This document shows, in pieces, positions 7,680 to 15,227 of a DNA stretch of 64,000 bases. The stretch is from Suilimivivens sp045586385 (GTDB lineage: Bacteria; Bacillota; Clostridia; Lachnospirales; Lachnospiraceae). Positions within the stretch are counted from its first letter, which is position 1; the number at the start of each line of letters is the position of its first letter. The position numbers were made by a program, and so were the translations under genes. Location of the stretch: contig JAZNAE010000011.1 in assembly GCA_045586385.1 (NCBI GenBank), positions 62,001 to 126,000 of the forward strand, given 5' to 3'. Below the pieces are notes generated by a model that did not search any database, had not been told where the DNA came from, and was given only the letters and a program-made list of their open reading frames with translations.

Positions 7680-9083
7680 TTACGACGTTTCATCTACGAT
7701 ATTCTGTAGCCACACGCCACTCTTTACCATGAAGAATCCCAATATTACCTTGATGAGTTCAGTAAACTGAACAAGGAAGAACACAGTGACGATGGTAAGG
7801 GTGGTATATCTTGATAATACAAAAGCAAAGGGAATGACAAGTACCCAGGTGTAAACGCTGTCAAAAAGAAAAGTGACAATGGTCTTTCCGCCGGAACGTA
7901 AGGTGAAGTACGAACAGTGACAGAACGCACACAGAGGCATAGCCAATGCGGAAATAACGATAAAAGTTTCCGCAAGATCTTTAATGCTTTGCTCGGTATT
8001 GTAAATGTCGGGGAAAAGTCCGCCCAGTAAAATCATGATTACGGATACCCCACAGCAGCATGCAACACTGAAGAATATCATCTTTGTATCAGCGTCTTTT
8101 GCTTCTTCAATCCTGCCGGCACCAAGGAGCTGTCCGACCACGATGGCAATACAGCTACCGAGCTGAATATATACAATGTTGAATAAATTCGTAATCGTAG
8201 ACGAGATGTTTTGTGCAGCAACAACTTCCAGGCCCCTCACCGCGTAGCATTGGGCGATGACAGCCATACCGGATGCCCAGAACATCTCATTTAACATTAA
8301 GGGAGCTCCTTTTTTGATAATGGCCTTCAAAATATGGCCCGGAATACTGAAACTTCTGTAAGCACCGATAATGTATTTGTTTTCGTTATGATGTGTGTGT
8401 GTCCAGACGATTACAATGATGCACTCAAAAAATCTTGCAATGACTGTTGCGATAGCTGCACCTTGTACACCCATGGCAGGAATAGGGCCGAGACCGAAGA
8501 TGAAAGTATAGTCAAGGACCAAATTGCTGACAACGGCTGTGATACTGGCAACCATAGGAATAAAGGTCTGGCCGCACTCACGAATGGTGTTAATATAGGT
8601 TTGCCCCACTGCAAAGGGAATTAAACCAAGCATCATAATGGCAAGATACTGTTTGCCGTACATAAGTGCAAGTCCGATATCGCCCACACTTCCGCTGTCG
8701 CTTAAGTACAGGGAAATCAACTGTGTATCAGCGAAGCCGAAAAGAAGCAGTGCAATTCCTGCGATAATCAGGCAGGCGTAAAGTTTAAAGCGGAAAGCAT
8801 ATTTTTGTCCTTCATAATCACCTTTGCCGAAAAACTGGGTGCCGAAAATGCCTGCACCGGAAACGCCTCCAAATATACAGATGTTAAAAACAAACATTAA
8901 CTGGTTAACAATGGCAACACCGGACATTTGCTCGGTACCGATTTGACCAACCATGATATTGTCCAAAAAACTGACAAAACTGGTGATTGCGTTTTGGATA
9001 ATCATGGGAACCGCTAAAAATAAGATATGGCGATAAAAAGCTTTGTCGCCGATAAATTTTGACTTAAATTTCTGCCACATCAT
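7680..9083 (-). CDS. MATE family cation-coupled multidrug efflux transporter
   Basis: Integral membrane exporter of the MATE/NorM family, using a Na+ or H+ gradient to expel cationic compounds. The 467-aa length and about 12 hydrophobic segments in two halves fit. The N-terminal AVPMIIQNAITSFVSFLDN segment and the conserved VGQIG are typical. The start ATG (revcomp at 9083) has TAGGAG four bases upstream; the next ATG follows at once. It lies 44 bases downstream of the GGDEF gene on the same strand and could be co-transcribed. It is far from the glycan locus and reads as drug/toxin efflux rather than a Wzx flippase. Substrate unknown. Confidence 0.93.
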   Translation of the reverse strand: MMWQKFKSKFIGDKAFYRHILFLAVPMIIQNAITSFVSFLDNIMVGQIGTEQMSGVAIVNQLMFVFNICIFGGVSGAGIFGTQFFGKGDYEGQKYAFRFKLYACLIIAGIALLLFGFADTQLISLYLSDSGSVGDIGLALMYGKQYLAIMMLGLIPFAVGQTYINTIRECGQTFIPMVASITAVVSNLVLDYTFIFGLGPIPAMGVQGAAIATVIARFFECIIVIVWTHTHHNENKYIIGAYRSFSIPGHILKAIIKKGAPLMLNEMFWASGMAVIAQCYAVRGLEVVAAQNISSTITNLFNIVYIQLGSCIAIVVGQLLGAGRIEEAKDADTKMIFFSVACCCGVSVIMILLGGLFPDIYNTEQSIKDLAETFIVISALAMPLCAFCHCSYFTLRSGGKTIVTFLFDSVYTWVLVIPFAFVLSRYTTLTIVTVFFLVQFTELIKVILGFFMVKSGVWLQNIVDETS

Positions 9084-9127
9084 AAAACTCCTAATTATAT
9101 AAATACATCTTTAATATAAATACCTAT

Positions 9128-10174
9128 TTAGTACAGATGAACACAATTGTGACCGTTTTCCTTGGCCATGTAAAGTGCCTTGTCGGCACGGCCTAAAATA
9201 ACTTCATAATCTTCTCCATTATAAATAGCAACGCCGACGGATACGGTAACCGGACAAATGCCGTTGTCGGACTGTTCTACAGCGTGGCGCAATGCCTCGG
9301 CTTTTTTTAGTGCCTGTTTTTCTGTACTTCCTGAAAGAATGATGACAAATTCTTCCCCTCCCCATCTGATTAAATAATCGTTAGGTTCAATGACAAGAGA
9401 GGCTATGTTGGTGATGTTTTTGAGAATTACATCGCTGATGGTATGACCATAAGTGTCCTTTATTTTTTTGAAATTGTCGATATCAAACATGATAATCCCA
9501 CAGGAAGAGCCCAGAGAGCTGATAAATTTTTTAGAGTTCTTTTGCAAAATCCGGTCAAGAATATTTCTGCTATAGACACCTGTCAAGGAATCATATCTGG
9601 ATAAGTATTCGAGTTTACGGGTAGCCTGGTAATGGTCCATGTAAAGCTTTTGCATAAAGTAATGGGCACAGCAGATACCCGCCACACAAGGCAGACCTAA
9701 GGATAACATCATATCCAAATTTGTATAATGGTTAAAAAGGTGTGAAACCAATATGTTTGCAATCAAAAGACAGTGTGCAACAAGGGCATAGCGGAAAGGT
9801 GCACAGAATCCCACCGCAAAAAACAGAAGCTGCATGATGATAAAGCCCTCGCTGGCATGTGTCTTATCCGGAAGGTATACAATCGCCCATATGGTGTTCC
9901 ACATGATAAGGTGAATGACTGTGTAGCATGCCGGGACCATAATTCTGTAATCATGAATCTTCGGATAAATATATATAAAAATAAGAAGCGGAATTAAGAT
10001 AATGGTACGGGGCAGAAGCGTTTCAATTGCAAAGCGCCCGAAAAGCTGGCAGTCGGACACAAAATAGGTAATACTTGCAAGGCATCCTGCTATAATAACA
10101 TAAAATGCAAATTTTTTATAATAATCGTATTTTGATTGATAAAATTCTTTTGTGGTAATTTCCTGTGTAAACAA
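9128..10174 (-). CDS. Integral-membrane GGDEF diguanylate cyclase
   Basis: 348-aa membrane protein with about six hydrophobic segments in residues 20-185, a MASE-like sensory array, and a C-terminal GGDEF domain with the active-site variant GGEEF (RWGGEEFVI). The inhibitory site has E in place of R (EPND five residues before GGEEF), so product inhibition is doubtful. It begins with TTG at 10174, supported by GGAGG six bases upstream and by the lack of a better codon. A good promoter lies upstream. It is the third cyclase within 10 kb. Confidence 0.92.
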   Translation of the reverse strand: MFTQEITTKEFYQSKYDYYKKFAFYVIIAGCLASITYFVSDCQLFGRFAIETLLPRTIILIPLLIFIYIYPKIHDYRIMVPACYTVIHLIMWNTIWAIVYLPDKTHASEGFIIMQLLFFAVGFCAPFRYALVAHCLLIANILVSHLFNHYTNLDMMLSLGLPCVAGICCAHYFMQKLYMDHYQATRKLEYLSRYDSLTGVYSRNILDRILQKNSKKFISSLGSSCGIIMFDIDNFKKIKDTYGHTISDVILKNITNIASLVIEPNDYLIRWGGEEFVIILSGSTEKQALKKAEALRHAVEQSDNGICPVTVSVGVAIYNGEDYEVILGRADKALYMAKENGHNCVHLY

Positions 10175-10218
10175 TGGTATCCTCCGAAATAATTTGTAAT
10201 AAAAAGTCGATTATTATA

Positions 10219-10247
10219 AGTATATATGCTTTGGAATTTTAAGTCAA
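10219..10247 (-). promoter_or_regulatory. Promoter for the minus-strand GGDEF gene
   Basis: TTGACT (10242-10247), 17-base spacer, TATACT (10219-10224) on the minus strand, about 45 bases upstream of the TTG start. Confidence 0.8.
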
Positions 10248-10257
10248 TGAAAGGGTG

Positions 10258-10287
10258 TTGCAATTTTTGGGGTAAAGTGGTTACAAT
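10258..10287 (+). promoter_or_regulatory. Promoter for trxA-ccdA-tlpA
   Basis: TTGCAA (10258-10263), 18-base spacer, TACAAT (10282-10287). A purine-rich ribosome site (AAGGAG) precedes the ATG at 10324. Confidence 0.6.
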
Positions 10288-10323
10288 ATTCTATATATAT
10301 ATGAAAAGAAAAGGAGAAAGATT

Positions 10324-10635
10324 ATGGCTGCATTGCATATAACAAAGGAAAACTTTGAAAGTGAAGTATTAAAATCCGATATTCCGGTACTGGTAGATTT
10401 TTGGGCAGCATGGTGCGGACCCTGCAAAATGCTCATGCCCGTAATAGAAGAACTGGCTGGTGAGTTGACAGACGTGAAGGTGTGTAAGGTGAATGTGGAT
10501 GATGAACCGGAGCTTGCTGCGAAATATCAGGTAATGACCATTCCTACGCTGGTAGTAATCAAAGGCGGCGAAGTGATGAAAAAAAACAGCGGCGTGATTT
10601 CAAAGAATGCAATTTTGGATATGATTAACGCATAG
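10324..10635 (+). CDS. trxA: Thioredoxin
   Basis: 103-aa cytoplasmic thioredoxin. The redox-active WCGPCK motif has cysteines at residues 31 and 34; the cis-proline is in MTIPTLVV. It reduces protein disulfides and is itself reduced by thioredoxin reductase, which is not encoded here. It is followed after 16 bases by ccdA and a TlpA-like gene. That suggests its electrons are passed by CcdA across the membrane to the extracytoplasmic TlpA-like protein. The charged residues usual before the motif are present (VDFWAAW). Confidence 0.95.
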   Translation: MAALHITKENFESEVLKSDIPVLVDFWAAWCGPCKMLMPVIEELAGELTDVKVCKVNVDDEPELAAKYQVMTIPTLVVIKGGEVMKKNSGVISKNAILDMINA

Positions 10636-10651
10636 CGGCGGAGGCAGATAT

Positions 10652-11317
10652 ATGCAGTATGTTATTTCCTTTCTGGAGGGAATTATTACGTTTATTTCCC
10701 CGTGTATTCTTCCCATGCTTCCGGTATATATCTCTTATTTTGCAAACGGAGAAAATAACAGCAGACAGACCCTCAAAAATGCCTGTGGATTCGTGCTTGG
10801 CTTTACGCTTGTCTTTGTAATGCTGGGAGCCTTTGCAGGCACTATAGGCGGCTTGCTTAGCAGGTATCAGAAAATTGTAAACATAGTGACCGGAGCAATT
10901 GTGGTACTTCTTGGACTCAATTTCACCGGAATTATCAACATCGGTTTTCTGAATGGTAGCAAAAAAGCACAGATGGAGTTTTCGCAAATCCGCTTCGGTA
11001 CTTCTGTTTTATTTGGTATTGTTTTTTCAATAGGATGGACACCCTGTGTAGGTGCATTTCTGGGTTCTGCGCTGATGATGGCATCACGGGAGGGAACTGC
11101 GCTTGCAGGTATCGCTATGCTGGTCCTATATTCGGCAGGATTAGGGATTCCGTTTATTGCAAGTGCACTTTTGCTGGATAAATTGAAGGAAGTATTTCAG
11201 GTTATCAAAAAACATTACAGGGTAATTAATATCATATCCGGCGTGTTTTTAATTGTTGTGGGAATCATGATGATGACAGGTACCTTTGGGTATCTGCTGG
11301 CACTGTTTAGTGCGTAG
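10652..11317 (+). CDS. ccdA: CcdA-type transmembrane thiol electron carrier
   Basis: 221-aa membrane protein with about six helices, the CcdA/DsbD-beta family length. The two redox cysteines sit in matching proline-rich motifs at the starts of the two halves: SPCILP (C18) and TPCVGAF (C132). It shuttles reducing equivalents from cytoplasmic thioredoxin to thiol proteins outside the membrane. It lies between trxA and the TlpA-like gene with 14-16-base gaps. No cytochrome c or heme-handling genes are nearby, so a role in cytochrome maturation is unlikely here. Confidence 0.92.
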   Translation: MQYVISFLEGIITFISPCILPMLPVYISYFANGENNSRQTLKNACGFVLGFTLVFVMLGAFAGTIGGLLSRYQKIVNIVTGAIVVLLGLNFTGIINIGFLNGSKKAQMEFSQIRFGTSVLFGIVFSIGWTPCVGAFLGSALMMASREGTALAGIAMLVLYSAGLGIPFIASALLLDKLKEVFQVIKKHYRVINIISGVFLIVVGIMMMTGTFGYLLALFSA

Positions 11318-11331
11318 AAAGGAAATAAATT

Positions 11332-12033
11332 GTGAAGAAGTATGTTAAGTTAATAGTAGGCGTGGCGGCTTTTGTTCTTTTGCTGGTAGGGGCAAGTGGG
11401 CTATATAATAATTTGTCCAAAGAATATAAACCTGAGTCAAATTTACAGACGGCGCCGGAAAGTAATGCGGCGGAGCAAACACCGGCAGGGCAAACCCCGG
11501 CGGAGCAGACACCGGCTGAACAAACGCCGGCAGGGACAGCAGAAGCAGATGCTGCAACAGCACAGAATGCAGACGGACAAGATGATGCTGCACAAGAGGA
11601 AGCATCTGCACAGGTGATAGATTTTACAATGGAAAATATGGCCGGTGAAGAGGTGACATTGTATTCACTGGTGGGAAAGCCGTTAGTGCTTAACTTCTGG
11701 GCGAGCTGGTGCGGACCCTGTAAAATGGAAATCCCCGATTTTCAAGATGCTTATGAAAAGTATGAGGGCGAAGTAGAATTTGTGCTGGTCAATATGACAG
11801 ATGGTATGCAGGAAACGAAAGAAAAGGCTATGAAATTCATAGAGGCCGAAGGGTACACGCTTCCTTTTTACTTTGACGTGAATCAGGAGGCAGCCTATTC
11901 GTACGGAGTGTATGCACTTCCTACCACTTATTTTGTGGATGAAAACGGAAATGTGGTTGCCGGTGCGCAGGGGATGCTGGATGCGAAGTCTCTGGAAACA
12001 GGAATTTCGATGATATATAAAGAAGGTAAGTAG
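11332..12033 (+). CDS. Membrane-anchored TlpA/ResA-like thiol-disulfide oxidoreductase
   Basis: 233-aa protein with an N-terminal membrane anchor (residues 5-25), a disordered spacer of about 65 residues rich in A, Q, T, P and E, and a C-terminal thioredoxin fold. The WCGPC motif has cysteines at 127 and 130, and the cis-proline is in ALPTTYF. It would reduce disulfides on the outer face, fed by CcdA. The start is GTG at 11332 with AAAGGAAA upstream. The spacer has four direct pentapeptide repeats. No lipobox is present. Confidence 0.9.
   Translation: MKKYVKLIVGVAAFVLLLVGASGLYNNLSKEYKPESNLQTAPESNAAEQTPAGQTPAEQTPAEQTPAGTAEADAATAQNADGQDDAAQEEASAQVIDFTMENMAGEEVTLYSLVGKPLVLNFWASWCGPCKMEIPDFQDAYEKYEGEVEFVLVNMTDGMQETKEKAMKFIEAEGYTLPFYFDVNQEAAYSYGVYALPTTYFVDENGNVVAGAQGMLDAKSLETGISMIYKEGK
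11476..11535 (+). repeat. Tandem pentapeptide-coding repeat in the TlpA-like gene
   Basis: Four consecutive 15-base units coding QTPAG, QTPAE, QTPAE and QTPAG (residues 49-68). Units differ at third positions, so they are diverged at DNA level. They form a flexible linker between anchor and catalytic domain. Confidence 0.85.
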
Positions 12034-12042
12034 AGAAACAGT

Positions 12043-12071
12043 AAAGAGCCGTGCACTTTGCACGGCTCTTT
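12043..12071 (+). terminator. Bidirectional terminator between the tlpA-like gene and tRNA-Ser
   Basis: A perfect 12-bp stem (12043-12054 with 12060-12071) with the 5-base loop ACTTT. It lies 9 bases after the stop at 12033 and 19 bases past the 3' end of the convergent tRNA, so it can end both transcripts. The T-tracts are short. Confidence 0.8.
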
Positions 12072-12090
12072 ATATATAATGAACTTTTAG

Positions 12091-12176
12091 CGGAGATGGA
12101 GGGATTCGAACCCTCGTGCCCCGGAAGGCTAACGCATTTCGAGTGCGCCCCGTTATGACCACTTCGATACATCTCC
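12091..12176 (-). tRNA. tRNA-Ser(CGA)
   Basis: 86-base serine tRNA on the minus strand. The acceptor arms GGAGATG and CATCTCC pair perfectly, with discriminator G. The anticodon loop CTCGAAA gives anticodon CGA (reads UCG). The T-arm is GAGGG-TTCGAAT-CCCTC, and the long variable arm is typical of class II tRNAs. The CCA end is not encoded. It has its own strong promoter. Confidence 0.97.
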
Positions 12177-12187
12177 ACACTTTTCCT

Positions 12188-12216
12188 ATTATACTCATTC
12201 CTAAATTGCAAGTCAA
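12188..12216 (-). promoter_or_regulatory. Promoter of tRNA-Ser
   Basis: TTGACT (12211-12216), 17-base spacer, perfect TATAAT (12188-12193) on the minus strand, about 12 bases upstream of the tRNA 5' end. Confidence 0.88.
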
Positions 12217-12262
12217 TCTTTTCGTGGAGTTATGATTCGGGAAACAAATCTTTTGTTTATAC

Positions 12263-12291
12263 TTGTTCTATTTGTATAAATCTAGTATAAT
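12263..12291 (+). promoter_or_regulatory. Promoter of dinD
   Basis: TTGTTC (12263-12268), 17-base spacer, perfect TATAAT (12286-12291). The predicted start falls at about 12298, inside the LexA box. Confidence 0.85.
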
Positions 12292-12296
12292 AAAAT

Positions 12297-12310
12297 AGAA
12301 CATCAGTTCT
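12297..12310 (+). promoter_or_regulatory. LexA (SOS) operator upstream of dinD
   Basis: AGAACATCAGTTCT is a palindrome of the Gram-positive SOS-box form GAAC-N4-GTTC. It begins 5 bases after the -10 element and covers the expected transcription start, an ideal position for repression by LexA. Confidence 0.85.
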
Positions 12311-12335
12311 GATATACAAAAGTGAGGTATATGAA

Positions 12336-13190
12336 ATGGAAAAATCACGAATAAAAGCTATTATGGAACAATATGATGCGATTGTACATAAAGAGGAAGA
12401 ATTTAATGTTGAATTTTGGTATGCAAGAGAACTGATGCCGCTTTTAGGATATGAGCGATGGGAGAATTTTGAAAAGGCTATTAATCGTGCAACGAATTCT
12501 TGTGAAACATCTGGAATTGATATATTAGACCATTTTCGTGAGGTCACGAAAATGGTTCAGCTAGGAAGTGGTTCCAAAAGAAATATTAAGGACTATATGC
12601 TTACAAGATATGCATGTTATTTAATTGCGCAAAATGGTGATCCGAAGAAAGAAGAAGTTGCGTTTGCTCAGAGCTATTTTGCGATTCAAACAAGAAAGCA
12701 GGAACTAATTGAAGAACGAATAGCTTATATTGAACGTACAGAAGTCAGAGGAAGATTGCGGGAAGCCGAAAAGCGCTTATCACAAAATATTTATGAAAGA
12801 GGTGTGGACGATGCGGGATTTGGGCGTATTCGATCAAAAGGTGATACTGCATTGTTTGGTGGCAAATCCACACAAGATATGAAGAAAAAATTAGGCGTGA
12901 ATGATAATCGCCCGTTAGCTGATTTCTTACCTACACTTACAATAGCCGCAAAGAATCTCGCCACAGAAATGACAAATTATAATGTGGAAGCAAAAGACTT
13001 GCAAGGAGAATCATCTATTACTGTAGAACATGTACAGAATAATTCTACTGTTCGAGAAATGTTGGGAAAGAGGGGAATCCGACCGGAAAAGTTACCTGCG
13101 TCAGAAGATATAAAGAAACTGGAACGCCGGGTAAAATCTCAGGAGAAAAAAATAGCAACGCAATCTGGTAAGTTACCTAAACATAACTAA
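12336..13190 (+). CDS. dinD: DNA damage-inducible protein D (DinD)
   Basis: 284-aa cytoplasmic protein matching the DinD family: N-terminal FWYARELMPLLGYERWENF region, then LTRYACYLIAQNGDP and an AERYIRT-like helical arm (ERIAYIERTEVRGRL), ending in a coiled, lysine-rich tail. E. coli DinD is SOS-induced and inhibits RecA-mediated strand exchange in vitro; that activity is inferred here by family. The ATG at 12336 has GTGAGG eight bases upstream. It is a single-gene unit with a LexA box in its promoter and a hairpin at its stop codon. Both features support SOS control. Confidence 0.9.
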   Translation: MEKSRIKAIMEQYDAIVHKEEEFNVEFWYARELMPLLGYERWENFEKAINRATNSCETSGIDILDHFREVTKMVQLGSGSKRNIKDYMLTRYACYLIAQNGDPKKEEVAFAQSYFAIQTRKQELIEERIAYIERTEVRGRLREAEKRLSQNIYERGVDDAGFGRIRSKGDTALFGGKSTQDMKKKLGVNDNRPLADFLPTLTIAAKNLATEMTNYNVEAKDLQGESSITVEHVQNNSTVREMLGKRGIRPEKLPASEDIKKLERRVKSQEKKIATQSGKLPKHN

Positions 13191-13215
13191 GCCCTTATCA
13201 TGTGATAAGGGCTTA
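13188..13215 (+). terminator. Hairpin between dinD and the convergent GT52 gene
   Basis: A perfect inverted repeat (13188-13200 with 13203-13215) that includes the dinD stop codon. T-tracts are poor on both strands, so strength is uncertain. Its position between convergent genes supports a bidirectional terminator. Confidence 0.65.
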
Positions 13216-13241
13216 ATCAAATAAGAACGTATTAGTGATTT

Positions 13242-14315
13242 TTATATTTGCTCATTTTGCCGATGGAGTGAAGGCTCTTCATATCGGTCTAAGAAATCCC
13301 TGCCGAGGAACAATGTCTCGTCTGAGAACTTTATTCCGCTGGGGACCGTGAGCACTGAAAGTACCCGCCTAAAACGAAGATTTGGAATAAAATTAAGGAT
13401 TTCCATAGGGAACATGCCGCTTAAAACAATATGCTCCGGAAACTCTTTGCTATAGTCCAAAACATCCCTGGGATGCGGCTTGATGAGCACCTGCGCTTCT
13501 TCTCCGTCTATGGTTCCGTATTCATCAATGATATCCGAAAAAATCTGTCTGCGCACGGTCAAATCACAAAGGGGCTCGGATAATACCAGGATTTTGTGTT
13601 TGGAACCACAATCCAGTTTTTGTTGCAATTCATCCATGTTTTCAATGAAAATGTGAATCAGTAAATTTTTGTCTTCGTCAGAGAGATGCTCCACCAGATT
13701 GGCACGGGGAACCTCGATGTACTTTTCGAAAGGATAAGCGAGAACGCTGATATCATTTACCTCCATATCCAGACAATATTTGCTGTATCCGTTCTGGATA
13801 AAGATAAGTCCCATGGCCGCCATCTTTGCTTTTAACTCAAAATAACCCCTGTTATCATATCGCGCAGTGTCAAAATGCTGGATGCAGTTTAATCCATCTT
13901 CCACTGCATGATAATATATTTTTTTATAGTTTAGATAGTAGCCAATTGGATCGGAATCACAAAAAACATAAATATCTTTATATTCTTTGAAGTTGACCGG
14001 AACATAAGGTTCCTGTAATTTCCCCATAAGTTTGGTGAATCTCATGCGGGCAAGCATGTTAAGTACAATATTGCCCCTGTCTTTGCGATATTTAGCAAGC
14101 TGCGGGAAATGTTCTTCCGACTTTTCCCCGAACATCAGAACCTGCTCAAATAATCCGGAAGCCTGGGCACGGTCTTTTAAAGAGCCGAAGTTGTTGGACA
14201 TGGTGCTTAAAACGAGAGTTGCCCTTCCTTGTTTTTCCTTAGGTAAATATAATTCTTTTAAACATGCCACATAAGCGTGATAAAACGTGTGACATACGTA
14301 GATTCGTTCCTTCAT
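13242..14315 (-). CDS. GT52/sialyltransferase-like glycosyltransferase
   Basis: 357-aa soluble protein with the motifs shared by bacterial sialyltransferases of the GT38/GT52 type: an acidic E-D-G (residues 139-141, in AVEDGLNC) and a His-Pro (residues 280-281, in IKPHPRD), plus a late serine in LTVPSGI. Known members use CMP-sialic acid. No sialic acid or CMP-sialate genes are in this window, so the donor could be another CMP- or nucleotide sugar. The ATG at 14315 is the first in frame; a stop lies three codons upstream. It points away from the main glycan locus but lies 1.5 kb from it. Confidence 0.75.
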   Translation of the reverse strand: MKERIYVCHTFYHAYVACLKELYLPKEKQGRATLVLSTMSNNFGSLKDRAQASGLFEQVLMFGEKSEEHFPQLAKYRKDRGNIVLNMLARMRFTKLMGKLQEPYVPVNFKEYKDIYVFCDSDPIGYYLNYKKIYYHAVEDGLNCIQHFDTARYDNRGYFELKAKMAAMGLIFIQNGYSKYCLDMEVNDISVLAYPFEKYIEVPRANLVEHLSDEDKNLLIHIFIENMDELQQKLDCGSKHKILVLSEPLCDLTVRRQIFSDIIDEYGTIDGEEAQVLIKPHPRDVLDYSKEFPEHIVLSGMFPMEILNFIPNLRFRRVLSVLTVPSGIKFSDETLFLGRDFLDRYEEPSLHRQNEQI

Positions 14316-14328
14316 GATATGCTATTTT

Positions 14329-14350
14329 GCGGTCCTGTAAGACCGCCTCC
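14329..14350 (-). promoter_or_regulatory. Stem-loop between ribosome site and start codon of the GT52-like gene
   Basis: On the minus-strand mRNA an AAGGAG site (about 14345-14350) is directly followed by a 6-bp GC-rich hairpin (14341-14346 with 14329-14334, loop 6). The ATG comes 13 bases after the hairpin. Without folding, the ribosome site would be about 30 bases from the ATG, too far to work; folding brings it closer. Confidence 0.5.
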
Positions 14351-14397
14351 TTTTGCAAAGTAAATTTTTTAAAATTAATTTTTCCTTAATACATATG

Positions 14398-14425
14398 ATT
14401 ATACACCATAATTCATTGCAATCAA
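14398..14425 (-). promoter_or_regulatory. Promoter candidate for the GT52-like gene
   Basis: TTGATT (14420-14425), 16-base spacer, TATAAT (14398-14403) on the minus strand. It overlaps the plus-strand candidate, so the two may interfere. Confidence 0.6.
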
Positions 14426-14445
14426 ATAAAAATCTGTGATAAGAT
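14416..14445 (+). promoter_or_regulatory. Promoter candidate for the corrinoid gene pair
   Basis: TTGCAA (14416-14421), 18-base spacer, TAAGAT (14440-14445), followed by an A-rich leader of about 80 bases before the ATG at 14532. Confidence 0.45.
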
Positions 14446-14531
14446 AATCCATAGGATTCAAAAAAGACAAAAACAAGAAAAGATAAAATTAAATCGTGAA
14501 TTAATAAATAGCGAATTAGGGAAGAGGGAAA

Positions 14532-15227
14532 ATGAAGTTTTCAGAGGAGTTGTTTTTTAAGGATTTATGCGATGATATGATAATGGATGGTTTTTTGAAA
14601 GAGGTGATATATCGCTATCATTATATGGAAAGTGATGAGCCGGAGCTTTATGCTGTGGCATCCGCTATGCAGGATGTCATACGAAATGAGGCAGCCTTTG
14701 ACTGTACTCCGAGACCGGACAAGCGCTCAGGAGACGATACATGGCTGTGGCAGGGAATGCAACCGGCAAAAGACCAACTGCCGTTTGTGGTGATGACATT
14801 GGGTGCCGGGGTGGATACACTTCAGGATTTTTATATCGCAGAGGGGAAGTTGACGGAAAGTTTTATGGTGGAAGCTTTGGCCGGTGAACTTTTAATGAAG
14901 GCATATAGCAGCTTTAATAAATGGCTGGCAGAGAATACCAAATATTATGTAGCCAATTATATTTTCCTTGGAAGTGAAAAAGGATATCCGCTGGAGGATT
15001 TACCGAAGTACCTTGAGGGCAGTTCTCTTTCGATATTATGTAACGAATGTTATTATATGATTCCCAAAAAGAGCGTGGCTTTTTTTATTAGGCTTACTAA
15101 GGATGCCGGTGTGAGGTGTCCGGGAATTTGTGAAAGTTGTAAAAGGAAGGATTGCCCAAATAAGACAAAGGCAGAACGGTTATTGCCTTACGGATATGCA
15201 AAGATATTGGGGAGGGATTATTTATGA
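14532..15227 (+). CDS. MetH activation-domain-like protein with C-terminal cysteine cluster
   Basis: 231-aa soluble protein. The middle part (VVMTLGAGVDTL, ALAGELLMKAY, CNECYYMIPKKSVAF) resembles stand-alone vitamin B12-dependent methionine synthase activation-domain proteins. I recognise this by pattern, not alignment. The C-terminus carries six cysteines counting from CNEC, with CPGICESCKRKDC as the densest part, a likely metal or iron-sulfur site. AAGAGGGAAA precedes the ATG. It overlaps the cobalamin adenosyltransferase gene by four bases (ATGA), which supports a corrinoid role: reductive reactivation or handling of a cobalamin protein. It could also be a corrinoid protein repair factor with no link to methionine. 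Confidence 0.6.
   Translation: MKFSEELFFKDLCDDMIMDGFLKEVIYRYHYMESDEPELYAVASAMQDVIRNEAAFDCTPRPDKRSGDDTWLWQGMQPAKDQLPFVVMTLGAGVDTLQDFYIAEGKLTESFMVEALAGELLMKAYSSFNKWLAENTKYYVANYIFLGSEKGYPLEDLPKYLEGSSLSILCNECYYMIPKKSVAFFIRLTKDAGVRCPGICESCKRKDCPNKTKAERLLPYGYAKILGRDYL

Noticed and set aside
7680..9083. MATE protein as the Wzx flippase of the glycan locus
   Set aside because: It is 8 kb away, on the opposite strand, next to a cyclase gene, and its features fit NorM-type efflux; the ABC proteins are better flippase candidates.
12091..13215. tRNA-Ser plus dinD as the edge of an integrated mobile element
   Set aside because: dinD lies on the 5' side of the tRNA, no integrase is present and I saw no copy of the tRNA 3' end nearby.
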